Source: Streptomyces kaniharaensis
GTDB taxonomy: Bacteria > Actinomycetota > Actinomycetes > Streptomycetales > Streptomycetaceae
Length of the DNA: 64,000 nucleotides
Reading direction: 5' to 3'
Assembly: GCF_009569385.1 (NCBI RefSeq)
Contig: NZ_WBOF01000001.1
Span: forward strand, 3,234,001 to 3,298,000
The position numbers and the translations under genes are program-made. Numbering within the stretch: position 1 is the stretch's first letter; every line of letters starts with the position of its first letter. The notes below the pieces were generated by a model, which was not told the DNA's origin, searched no databases, and saw nothing but the letters and a program-made list of their open reading frames with translations. Positions 16,769 through 25,032 of this stretch are shown here, piece after piece.

Positions 16769-18103
16769 ATGAACCACGCCGAGCTGGAGGCCCTGGCCGC
16801 CGACGCCTACGTCTACGGCTACCCGCTCGTCGCCGGCCTCACCATGGTCGAGCGCTTCACCCGGGGCGGCATGGGCACCCTCCCGGCGGCGCCGTTCAAC
16901 CACTTCAGCCACGCCACCCGGCTGGCCGCGCCCGGGGACGACTTCGTCTCGGTCAACAACGACACCGTCTACTCGATCGCCCAGCTCGACCTCTCCGAGG
17001 GCCCGCAGGTGCTGCACGTCCCGGACACCGCCGGCGCGTACTACGTGCTGCAGTTCGTCGGGGCCTGGACCGACAACTTCGCCTACCTCGGCAGCCGCGC
17101 CACCGGCACCGGCGCGCAGACCTGGCTGATCGTCCCGCCCGACTGGCACGGCACCCCGTCCGACCCGGCGAGGGTGATCGAGGCGCCGACCAGGGTGGCC
17201 ACCGTCGTCGGGCGCTTCGCCTGCGCCGGTCCGGACGACCTCCCCCGGGTCAGGGCGCTCCAGGACGGGCTCACCGTCACCGCGCTGGAGCCCGGCGGCC
17301 TGGTCGCCGGGCTGCCCGAACCGGACCCGGACGTGCCCGAGCGGCTCGCCTTCTTCGAGCGCCTGCGGGTCTGGATGCAGGCCTTCCCGCCCGCCGGGCC
17401 CGACGTGGAGTACGAGCAGCGCTTCGCCCCGCTCGGCCTGCTGGACGAGGACATCTCGCCGTACCGCGCCGCGGTGCCGGACTGGACGCTCACCCTGCTC
17501 AAGGGCCTGGCCGCCGGGCGCGAACGGGTCGAGGACGCCACCCGCCCACCCGAGGACCACCCGGCCGGGGAGTGGCGCTCGGCGCTGCACCTGTTCGACT
17601 ACAACGTCGACCACCTCGGCCCCGGCACCCTCGACGACCCCGAGTGGCGCATCCCCGACCGGCGCGCCGGCTACCTCAGCCGGGCCGCCGCCGCCCGGGC
17701 CGGCCTCTGGGGCAACCACGCCTACGAGGCTTCGTACGCGATGACGTACGACGACTCCGACGGCCGCCCGCTCAGCGGTGCGCACCGCTACACGCTCCGG
17801 TTCGACCAGCCGCCGCCGGCCGAGGCCTTCTGGTCGGTCACGATGTACTCGGTCCCGGACTACCACCTGGTGGCGAACCCGATCGAGCGGTACTCGATCG
17901 GCGACCGCACCCCCGGCCTGGTGTACGGCGCGGACGGCTCGCTCACCCTGACGCTCCAGCACGAGGAGCCCACGGAGTCGGCGGAGGCCGCGAACTGGCT
18001 GCCCACCCCGGAGGGCGAGTTCCGGCCGATCATCCGGCTCTACCAGCCGAAGCCGTCGGTCCTGGACGGCACGTACCAGGTGCCGCCGATCCACCGGCGC
18101 TGA
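16769..18103 (+). CDS. DUF1254/DUF1214 protein, copy 2
   Basis: 444 residues, paralogous to the gene just upstream. DUF1254 signatures are AYVYGYPLVAGLTMVERFT, VNNDTVYSIAQLDLSEGP and YYVLQFVGAWTDNFAYLGSR. DUF1214 signatures are FWSVTMYSVPDYHLVANP, RYSIGDRTPGLVYG and NWLPTPEGEFRPIIRLY. AAGGA lies before the ATG. This copy keeps the family's NNDTxYS motif, which is altered to DNDTRPSWA in copy 1, so this one looks closer to the family norm. It ends two bases from the stop of the convergent sigma-like gene. Confidence 0.87.
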   Translation: MNHAELEALAADAYVYGYPLVAGLTMVERFTRGGMGTLPAAPFNHFSHATRLAAPGDDFVSVNNDTVYSIAQLDLSEGPQVLHVPDTAGAYYVLQFVGAWTDNFAYLGSRATGTGAQTWLIVPPDWHGTPSDPARVIEAPTRVATVVGRFACAGPDDLPRVRALQDGLTVTALEPGGLVAGLPEPDPDVPERLAFFERLRVWMQAFPPAGPDVEYEQRFAPLGLLDEDISPYRAAVPDWTLTLLKGLAAGRERVEDATRPPEDHPAGEWRSALHLFDYNVDHLGPGTLDDPEWRIPDRRAGYLSRAAAARAGLWGNHAYEASYAMTYDDSDGRPLSGAHRYTLRFDQPPPAEAFWSVTMYSVPDYHLVANPIERYSIGDRTPGLVYGADGSLTLTLQHEEPTESAEAANWLPTPEGEFRPIIRLYQPKPSVLDGTYQVPPIHRR

Positions 18104-18105
18104 CC

Positions 18106-19959
18106 TCAGTGCGGTGAGGCCGACGGCGTGGCCGTCGGGTGGGGCGAGGCCGTCCTGCCGGGGGACTCCGTGGCGGTCGGCGTGGCCGTCGGCGCGGCGG
18201 TCGGCGTGTGGGTCGGCGAAGCCGTCGGCGAGGACGGGGACGACGGCGCGGGCGAGGACGGCGTCGCGGTCGCCGTCGCGGTTGCTGTCGGGGTCGTCGT
18301 CGGCGTCGTCGGTGCTGTCGTCGGCGCGGCCGTCGGAGATCCGGTCGGCGAGGCTGTGGCGCCCGGTTCGGCCGGCGCGGAGGCCGAGCCGCCCCGGTTG
18401 TGCGGGCCGCCCTCCAGAGTGACCACGGCCTCCGAGGGCGGCAGCGCGATCCGGGCGGTCCAGGGCGCGGCGGGGGCGAGGTCGTCGTCCATGGTGACGA
18501 TCACCGTGATGCGCCGGCCCGGTTCGAGCGTCCCGGAGTCCCGGCTCAGCCGAAGCCAGGCCGCGTCCACGACGGCGTGCCAACGGACGTCGGTGGCGCC
18601 GGAGTTGGTGAGCGTGATGATCGTCCGGCTGCCGTACTCGCCCGCCTCGACGGTGAGCAGCCCGGCCGGCGCGGTCCGCTCCGCCGCCCCGCCGGAACCG
18701 GCGGCCATCGGGGCGACCGCGGGAGCGGGCGCGGCGACCAGTGTCGGGCTGCCCAGCGGGGTCGCGCCGAGGCCGGGCACCGGGACGGCGGGACCCTGAA
18801 GCGCCAGCCCGTGGAACCCCGGGAACAACGTTTCTGCAGTCGTCGCTCCGGCCCCCGCCAGCTCCATCCCGGGCACCCCCGGCGCCGCCGGACCGCCGGG
18901 CCCGGGCTCCGGCGCCCGCTGCCCGGTCCCGTCCACCCGCACCGAGGAGACCGCGGCCGAGGCCCCCGGCCCGCCGCCGCCCCGGTGCCCGGCCCACAGC
19001 GCGACCACCGGCGCCGCCAGCACGGCCGCGAGCACCCCGGTGGTCACCACCCGTCGACGGACCGCCAGACCCCGGCCCGCGTCCGGAGCCCGGTGACGCG
19101 GAAACCCGCTCGGGTCGAACCGCAGCCCCGGCTCGCCGGCCGGCCCCGCACCCGCTTCCGTGGCCCGCCGCGCCGAACCGGAAGCGTGCGGCAGGCGCGT
19201 CACCGCCCCGACGCGCCCCGGCCCGTCCACCGCCGCCGCGGGCGCGATCAGCAGCGGCAGACCCGAGAGCCCCGCCGCGCCGTCCGCCGCCTCGCCCGCC
19301 ACCCGTTCCGCCGTCCCGCGGCAGGTCGGGCAGTCCACCACGTGCTGCACCAGCTCGCGCCGCAGCGCCGGGCCGAGCACCCAGTCCCGCCGGCTCTCCG
19401 CCCCGACCCCGCCGAGCCGGTCCAGCTCCGGGCAGCTGCCGGTCCCGAGCACCAGCAGCGCCGACCGGGTCCGCGCCACCTCCGCCTCCGCCGCGCCGAG
19501 CAGCGCCCGGGTGGCCTCGAACGGCAGCCCCAGCACCGCCGCCACTTCGAGCGGGGTCAGCCGGTGCCGGACGGAGAGCTCCAGCGCCTCCCGCTGCTCC
19601 GGGTCGGTGCCGGCTGCCTCCGGCCAGGCGAGCGAGGCCAGCTCCCGCCGCCGCCGGGCCGCCTCGGCCTCCGGAAGCTCCGCGTCGGCCTCCCGCCCCG
19701 TCCCGTCCGCGAGCCGCCGCAGGCAGCAGTACCGGGCCAGCGAGAACAGCCAGGCCCGGACCAGCCCGGGCTCGGCCAGCCGCGCGCCGTGCCGCTGCGC
19801 CAGCTCGCGGACCTCGTCCAGGGCGTCGGCGGCGGCGTCGTGCTCGCACAGCACCGAGAGACAGTAGGTGAACAGGCCGTCCACCTGCCGGCCGTACGCC
19901 GTGAGCACGGCGGTACGCGGCCCTTCGGCGCGCGGCGGCCCATCAGTACGCGTTGTCAC
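18106..19959 (-). CDS. Fusion: ECF sigma factor + ZAS-type zinc motif + membrane anchor + BACON-like domain
   Basis: 617 residues from a GTG at 19959. TACCGT ends 7 bases before the start, suggesting leaderless translation. Residues about 15-170 are sigma-70 region 2/4-like (GRQVDGLFTYCLSVLC; RHRLTPLEVAAVLGLPFEAT). Residues 205-213 read HVVDCPTC, an Hx3Cx2C motif as in zinc-binding anti-sigma factors. A single membrane helix lies at about 303-323. The presumed outside part has a BACON-like beta domain (about 434-516, ITLTNSGATDVRWHAV, WLRLSRDSGTLEPG) and a Thr/Pro/Ser-rich tail. A sigma factor carrying its own membrane-tethered anti-sigma is the simplest reading. It could alternatively be a sensor that has lost sigma activity. 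Confidence 0.78.
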   Translation of the reverse strand: MTTRTDGPPRAEGPRTAVLTAYGRQVDGLFTYCLSVLCEHDAAADALDEVRELAQRHGARLAEPGLVRAWLFSLARYCCLRRLADGTGREADAELPEAEAARRRRELASLAWPEAAGTDPEQREALELSVRHRLTPLEVAAVLGLPFEATRALLGAAEAEVARTRSALLVLGTGSCPELDRLGGVGAESRRDWVLGPALRRELVQHVVDCPTCRGTAERVAGEAADGAAGLSGLPLLIAPAAAVDGPGRVGAVTRLPHASGSARRATEAGAGPAGEPGLRFDPSGFPRHRAPDAGRGLAVRRRVVTTGVLAAVLAAPVVALWAGHRGGGGPGASAAVSSVRVDGTGQRAPEPGPGGPAAPGVPGMELAGAGATTAETLFPGFHGLALQGPAVPVPGLGATPLGSPTLVAAPAPAVAPMAAGSGGAAERTAPAGLLTVEAGEYGSRTIITLTNSGATDVRWHAVVDAAWLRLSRDSGTLEPGRRITVIVTMDDDLAPAAPWTARIALPPSEAVVTLEGGPHNRGGSASAPAEPGATASPTGSPTAAPTTAPTTPTTTPTATATATATPSSPAPSSPSSPTASPTHTPTAAPTATPTATESPGRTASPHPTATPSASPH

Positions 19960-20108
19960 CCGTCCGACGGTAGAGACGGCGAGCGGCGTGCCCCGGCGTT
20001 TCGCGGCGTATGTACTTCTTTCGGGTAACGACATCGCCCGTATGTGTGGATGTGGCGGCACACCGAGGGCGTCCGCCGTTGTCGGACCCAGGCGCTACGG
20101 TGGGCCGC

Positions 20109-21608
20109 ATGGCCGCCCGTAGCAAGACCACCGCCAAGCCGCGCCCGGCGTACCGCTGCACCGAGTGCGGCAACCAGCTGCCCAAGTGGGTCGGCCGCTG
20201 CCCGGAGTGCAACGCCTGGGGCACGGTCGAGGAGTACGGCGCGGTGCCGATCCGGACCACCGCGGCCGGCCCGGTCAGCGCGCCCGCCCGCCCGATCGCC
20301 CAGGTGGACGGCCAGGTCGCGACGGCCCGCTCGACGGGCGTCCCGGAGCTGGACCGGGTGCTCGGCGGCGGCCTGGTCCCCGGCGCCGTGGTCCTGCTGG
20401 CCGGCGAGCCCGGCGTGGGCAAGTCCACCCTGCTGCTGGACGTCGCCGCCAAGGCGGCCACCGAGCGGCACCGCACGCTCTACGTCACCGGGGAGGAGTC
20501 GGCCGGCCAGGTCCGGCTGCGTGCCGACCGGATCAACGCCCTCTCCGAGCACCTCTACCTCGCCGCCGAGTCCGACCTCGGCGCCGTGCTCGGGCACATC
20601 GAGGCGGTCAACCCCGGCCTGCTGATCCTCGACTCGGTGCAGACCATCGCCTCCGCCGAGCTGGACGGCGCCCCCGGCGGCCCGGCCCAGGTCCGCGAGG
20701 TGGCGAACGCCCTGATCCGGGCGTCCAAGGAGCGCGGCATGGCCACCCTGCTGGTCGGCCACGTCACCAAGGACGGGCAGATCGCCGGCCCGCGCCTGCT
20801 GGAGCACCTGGTGGACGTGGTGCTGAGCTTCGAGGGCGACCGGCACGCCCGGCTGCGGCTCATCCGCGGGGTCAAGAACCGCTACGGCGCCACCGACGAG
20901 GTGGGCTGCTTCGAGCTGCACGACGAGGGCATCGCGGGCCTGGCCGATCCGTCCGGCCTCTTCCTGACCAGGCGTGACAAGCCCGTCCCGGGCACCTGCC
21001 TCACCGTCACCCTGGAGGGCAAGCGGCCGCTGGTGGCCGAGGTGCAGGCGCTGATGGTGGATTCGCAGATCCCGTCGCCGCGCCGCACGACCTCGGGCCT
21101 GGAGTCGCCGCGGATCGCGATGATCCTGGCCGTCGTCGAGCGGCACGGCGGGGTGAAGCTGGGCAAACAGGACATCTACACCGCGACGGTCGGCGGGGTG
21201 AAGCTCAGTGAGCCGTCCGCGGACCTCGCGGTCGCGCTCGCGGTTGCCAGTTCCTCCTCCGACACCCCGCTGCCGAGCAACCTGGTGGCGATCGGCGAGG
21301 TCGGCCTGGCCGGTGAGGTGCGGCGGGTGACGGGTGTGCAGCGGCGGCTCGCCGAGGCGCACCGGCTGGGCTTCACGCACGCCCTCGTCCCGCCGGACCC
21401 GGGCAAGGTGCCGCCGGGCATGAAGGTGGTCGAGGTGGCCGACATCGGCGAGGCGCTGCGGGCCATCCCGGGCCGCCGCCGGGCCGCCGCCAAGCCGCGT
21501 GGTGAGGCACCGTCGGCGCCCCCGGCCCCGCGCGAGGCCCGGGTCCCCGCCTACCCGGAGGAGCTGATGGACGGCTGGGAGCCGCTCGACTCCGACGAAC
21601 TGCGCTGA
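20109..21608 (+). CDS. radA: DNA repair protein RadA
   Basis: 499 residues from ATG 20109. Zinc finger CTECGNQLPKWVGRCPEC (about 17-34), Walker A GEPGVGKST (about 99), RadA-specific KNRYG (about 256), and a C-terminal Lon-protease-like domain (LPSNLVAIGEVGLAGEVRRV). RadA is a branch-migration helicase that helps RecA in recombinational repair. TACGGT lies 7 bases before the ATG with no ribosome binding site, so the gene is probably leaderless. disA follows 150 bases downstream on the same strand, the arrangement common in Gram-positive bacteria. Confidence 0.97.
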   Translation: MAARSKTTAKPRPAYRCTECGNQLPKWVGRCPECNAWGTVEEYGAVPIRTTAAGPVSAPARPIAQVDGQVATARSTGVPELDRVLGGGLVPGAVVLLAGEPGVGKSTLLLDVAAKAATERHRTLYVTGEESAGQVRLRADRINALSEHLYLAAESDLGAVLGHIEAVNPGLLILDSVQTIASAELDGAPGGPAQVREVANALIRASKERGMATLLVGHVTKDGQIAGPRLLEHLVDVVLSFEGDRHARLRLIRGVKNRYGATDEVGCFELHDEGIAGLADPSGLFLTRRDKPVPGTCLTVTLEGKRPLVAEVQALMVDSQIPSPRRTTSGLESPRIAMILAVVERHGGVKLGKQDIYTATVGGVKLSEPSADLAVALAVASSSSDTPLPSNLVAIGEVGLAGEVRRVTGVQRRLAEAHRLGFTHALVPPDPGKVPPGMKVVEVADIGEALRAIPGRRRAAAKPRGEAPSAPPAPREARVPAYPEELMDGWEPLDSDELR

Positions 21609-21668
21609 CCCAAGCCCTGTCTGCGCCGCACGCAGTTAGACTTCCCCTGTCTCATTGGCGATAAGGCG

Positions 21669-21684
21669 AGTACCGAGCGGTACT
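21669..21684. promoter_or_regulatory. Inverted repeat upstream of disA
   Basis: AGTACCGAGCGGTACT is a 7-bp palindrome with a two-base spacer in the radA-disA gap, 75 bases before the disA start. It could be an operator or part of the leader. No regulator is identified. Confidence 0.4.
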
Positions 21685-21758
21685 GAGCGACAGAGCAACA
21701 GACCGTAGGCCGGCGCACGGCGCGAGGCGCGCGGTACGGGGTCGACCGGAGGAGTCAC

Positions 21759-22868
21759 GTGGCAGCCAGCGACCGGGGGGCGGACAAGTCCTCCCGTGAG
21801 GAGGCCCTGCTGCGGGCCTCCCTCAGCGCCATCGCGCCCGGCACGGGGCTGCGTGACGGCCTGGAGCGGGTCCTGCGGGCCAACACCGGCGGTCTGATCG
21901 TGCTCGGCTTCGACAAGACCGTCGAGTCGATCTGCACCGGCGGCTTCGTCCTGGACGTCGAGTTCACCGCGACCCGGCTGCGCGAGCTGTGCAAGCTGGA
22001 CGGCGCTGTGGTGCTGGACAAGGACATCACCAAGATCGTCCGGGCCGGCGTGCACCTGATGCCGGACTCCACCATCCCCACCGACGAGACCGGCACCCGC
22101 CACCGCACCGCGGAGCGGGTCAACCGGCAGACCGGCTACCCGGTGGTCGCGGTCTCGCACTCGATGCGGCTGATCGCGATGTACGTCAACGGCACCCGCC
22201 GGGTGCTGGAGGACTCCACCACCGTCCTCTCCCGCGCCAACCAGGCGCTGGCGACCCTGGAGCGCTACAAGCTCCGCCTGGACGAGGTGGCCGGCACGCT
22301 GTCCGCGCTGGAGATCGAGGACCTGGTGACGGTCCGGGACGTCACCGCCGTCGCCCAGCGGCTGGAGATGGTCCGGCTGATCGCCACCGAGATCGCCGGC
22401 TACGTGCTGGAGCTCGGCATCGACGGCCGCCTGCTCTCGCTCCAGCTGGACGAGCTGATCGCGGGCGTGGAGCCGGAGCGCGAGCTGGTCGCCCGGGACT
22501 ACTTCCCGGAGCGGGCCGCCAAGAAGGGCCGGACGGTCACCGAGGTGCTGGCCGACCTGGAGGCGCTCACCCACGCCGAGCTGCTGGACCTGCAGACGGT
22601 CGCCAAGGCGCTCGGCTACTCGGGCTCGCCGGAGTCCCTGGACTCCGCGGTCTCGCCGCGCGGCTACCGGCTGCTGGCGAAGATCCCGCGGCTGCCCAAC
22701 ACGGTGATAGAGCGCCTGGTCGAGCACTTCGGCGGCCTGCAGAAGTTGCTCGCGGCGAGCATCGACGACCTGCAGACGGTCGAGGGCGTCGGGGAGACCC
22801 GGGCCCGCTCGGTCCGCGAGGGCCTGTCCCGCCTTGCCGAATCGTCCATCCTGGAGCGCTACGTCTGA
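21759..22868 (+). CDS. disA: DNA integrity scanning protein DisA (diadenylate cyclase)
   Basis: 369 residues from GTG 21759 after GGAGGAG. The N-terminal DAC domain carries DGA (in KLDGAVVLD, about 81) and RHR (GTRHRTAERV, about 114). The linker is helical and the C-terminal helix-hairpin-helix domain (LLAASIDDLQTVEGVGETRAR) binds branched DNA. It makes c-di-AMP while scanning DNA and pauses at recombination intermediates. The neighbour radA encodes an interacting repair helicase. A strong terminator follows. Confidence 0.97.
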   Translation: MAASDRGADKSSREEALLRASLSAIAPGTGLRDGLERVLRANTGGLIVLGFDKTVESICTGGFVLDVEFTATRLRELCKLDGAVVLDKDITKIVRAGVHLMPDSTIPTDETGTRHRTAERVNRQTGYPVVAVSHSMRLIAMYVNGTRRVLEDSTTVLSRANQALATLERYKLRLDEVAGTLSALEIEDLVTVRDVTAVAQRLEMVRLIATEIAGYVLELGIDGRLLSLQLDELIAGVEPERELVARDYFPERAAKKGRTVTEVLADLEALTHAELLDLQTVAKALGYSGSPESLDSAVSPRGYRLLAKIPRLPNTVIERLVEHFGGLQKLLAASIDDLQTVEGVGETRARSVREGLSRLAESSILERYV

Positions 22869-22882
22869 CGCCGTACGGCGCC

Positions 22883-22932
22883 ACGACACCGAGGCCCCGA
22901 CCGCAGCGATGCGGTCGGGGCCTCGGTGTCGT
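22883..22932. terminator. Bidirectional terminator after disA
   Basis: Perfect 23-bp inverted repeat (22883-22905 and 22910-22932) with loop GCGA. It separates disA from the convergent gene ending at 22951. Confidence 0.92.
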
Positions 22933-22950
22933 GTACGGGGTGACGCGCGG

Positions 22951-23832
22951 TCAGCTGTCCAGGCGGATCGAGGTGCGTGCCGAGACCTTGTCGCCGGACA
23001 GGCCGGTGAGTTCGGCCAGCACCACGTAGGTGCCGGGCGCCGGGGGCGTCGGGTCGGCGGTGGCGCACTGCGGCTTGCTGCGGCTGCGGTCCCAGGTGAA
23101 GGTCTCGATCTGGCTGCCGTTCGCCGGGATCTGCACCCAGGTGCCGCCCTTGTCGGCCGGGCAGTCGCCGGAGGACCAGACGCGCTCGCCGTTGCTGGCG
23201 TTCACGGTGATGGCGGAGGCCGTCCGGCCCAGGTCCACCCGGCAGTTGGCGCCCGAGGAGTTCTTCACCGTCAGGGCGAGCCGCGGCTTGTCCTTGGGCT
23301 GGTACGAGTTCTGCGCGCTGGCCAGCTCCAGGGCCACCTGAGAGGCGGCGCAGACCGGCAGCGCCATCACCTCGGGCGTGTTCACCACGGGGGTCCCGCC
23401 GGTGCCGCCCGAACCACCGGAGCCACCGGTGCCGCCGCCGGCCGTCGCACCCGCGGCCGTACCGCCGGTGGCGGGGGCCGGGTTGGGCGCACCGCCGCTG
23501 CCGCCGGTGCTGAGGCTGACCTCGCCGCCGCCGCCGGAGACCGGGCCGCCGGTCGTGGCACCGCTCGCGGTGCCACCGGAGCCGCCGCCGGGGCGCGCCG
23601 CGGGGCCGCTCGGCGAGGTGCCCGGCGTGATGGCCTGTGCGGGGGTCTGGGACTGGGACGGCGCGGCCTGCGCGGCCTTGCTCTGTGATCCGTCGTCACC
23701 GCCGCCGCCCTGATCGGACATCAGCCAGGCGATCAGGGCGATGACCGCGGCGATGGCGGCGAGCACGACGACGCGCCGACGCCAGTAGATCGAGGCCGGC
23801 AGCGGTCCCACGGGTTGACGGAGAGAGGGCAC
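22951..23832 (-). CDS. Membrane-anchored extracytoplasmic protein of unknown function
   Basis: 293 residues from GTG 23832. TAGAGT ends exactly 6 bases before the GTG, suggesting a leaderless message (a TTG at 23838 is also in frame). One membrane helix (about 21-38, VVVLAAIAAVIALIAWLM) is followed by a long Gly/Ser/Thr-rich low-complexity linker. A compact C-terminal beta domain contains three cysteines (PVCAASQ, NCRVDLG, GDCPADKGG) plus QCATADP, probably forming disulphides outside the cell. No family name assigned. It lies between disA and mutY. Confidence 0.8.
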   Translation of the reverse strand: MPSLRQPVGPLPASIYWRRRVVVLAAIAAVIALIAWLMSDQGGGGDDGSQSKAAQAAPSQSQTPAQAITPGTSPSGPAARPGGGSGGTASGATTGGPVSGGGGEVSLSTGGSGGAPNPAPATGGTAAGATAGGGTGGSGGSGGTGGTPVVNTPEVMALPVCAASQVALELASAQNSYQPKDKPRLALTVKNSSGANCRVDLGRTASAITVNASNGERVWSSGDCPADKGGTWVQIPANGSQIETFTWDRSRSKPQCATADPTPPAPGTYVVLAELTGLSGDKVSARTSIRLDS

Positions 23833-24023
23833 GCCCAAACTCTACGAGACAGTGTGTGTCGCTTGACGCACCAACACCGCACAGTCGCCCCTTCCTTCAC
23901 ATGATCCGCCATTTGAGCCGTTCGAGGGAGCCGTGCTGCCGGGTTTTCCGGGCAGTTTCCGGATGTCCGGAAAGTCGTCCTCCACTTCGGCCGGGTGCGC
24001 GAGCGTGCGAGGATCGAAGGGCC

Positions 24024-24929
24024 ATGACTGACATCACCGCCCCCCGGCTGCCGCTGCCCCTGCCGCTGTTCCACGCGACCGTCCTCGACTGGTACGAGGC
24101 CAGCAAGCGCGACCTCCCCTGGCGGACGCCCGACGCGTCGCCGTGGGCGGTCATGGTGAGCGAGTTCATGCTCCAGCAGACCCCGGTGAAGCGCGTGCTG
24201 CCCGCCTGGGAGGCCTGGCTGGAGCGCTGGCCCACCCCGGCCGGCCTCGCTGCCGAGGCCCCCGGCGAGGCGGTCCGGATGTGGGGCCGGCTCGGCTACC
24301 CGAGGCGCGCGCTGCGGCTGCACGCGGCGGCGGTGGCGATCACCGAGGAGCACGGCGGCGAGGTGCCGGACGACCACGCCACACTGCTGTCGCTGCCCGG
24401 GGTGGGGGAGTACACGGCCGCCGCCGTCGCCTCCTTCGCCTTCCGCCAGCGGCACGTGGTGCTGGACACCAACGTCCGCAGGGTGTTCGCCCGCGCGGTG
24501 TCCGGCGTCGAGTACCCGGCCCAGGCGACCACGGCCGCCGAGCGCCGGACGGCCACGGCGCTGCTGCCCGACGACGCCGGGACGGCGGCCACCTGGGCGG
24601 TCGGCGTGATGGAGCTGGGCGCGCTGGTGTGCACCGCCCGCGGCCCGGAGTGCGGTGACTGCCCGCTGTTCGCGCACTGCGCCTGGCAGCGGGCCGGCCG
24701 CCCGCCGTACGAGGGCCCGGCCCGGCGCGGCCAGTCCTACGAGGGGACGGACCGGCAGGTGCGCGGCAAGCTGCTCGCGGTGCTGCGCGAGGCGCACGGC
24801 TCGGTGGAGCAGGCCCGGCTGGACGCGGTCTGGCCGGACGCGGTGCAGCGGGCCAGGGCCCTGGACGGCCTGGTGGCGGACGGCCTGGTCGAGCCCGTCG
24901 AACAGGGCGTCTACCGCTTGCCGCAGTAG
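24024..24929 (+). CDS. mutY: A/G-specific adenine glycosylase MutY
   Basis: 301 residues. Removes adenine mispaired with 8-oxoguanine. The helix-hairpin-helix is LLSLPGVGEYTAAAVASFA, followed by the catalytic aspartate in VLDTNVRRV. The 4Fe-4S ligands follow the C-x6-C-x2-C-x5-C pattern (CTARGPECGDCPLFAHC). The C-terminal MutT-like 8-oxoG recognition domain of E. coli MutY is mostly missing, as in other short actinobacterial forms. GAAGGG precedes the ATG. A terminator follows. Confidence 0.95.
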   Translation: MTDITAPRLPLPLPLFHATVLDWYEASKRDLPWRTPDASPWAVMVSEFMLQQTPVKRVLPAWEAWLERWPTPAGLAAEAPGEAVRMWGRLGYPRRALRLHAAAVAITEEHGGEVPDDHATLLSLPGVGEYTAAAVASFAFRQRHVVLDTNVRRVFARAVSGVEYPAQATTAAERRTATALLPDDAGTAATWAVGVMELGALVCTARGPECGDCPLFAHCAWQRAGRPPYEGPARRGQSYEGTDRQVRGKLLAVLREAHGSVEQARLDAVWPDAVQRARALDGLVADGLVEPVEQGVYRLPQ

Positions 24930-24984
24930 CAGCGACTGCCGCAGTACCGGAATGCCGCGGTGACGACGACTGCCGCAGGGACGA

Positions 24985-25018
24985 CGACGCCCCCGGAAGA
25001 AGCCTTCCGGGGGCGTCG
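24985..25018. terminator. Bidirectional terminator between mutY and the MFS gene
   Basis: Perfect 15-bp inverted repeat (24985-24999 and 25004-25018) with loop AAGC, between the two convergent genes. Confidence 0.9.
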
Positions 25019-25032
25019 AATGCCGTGGGCCG

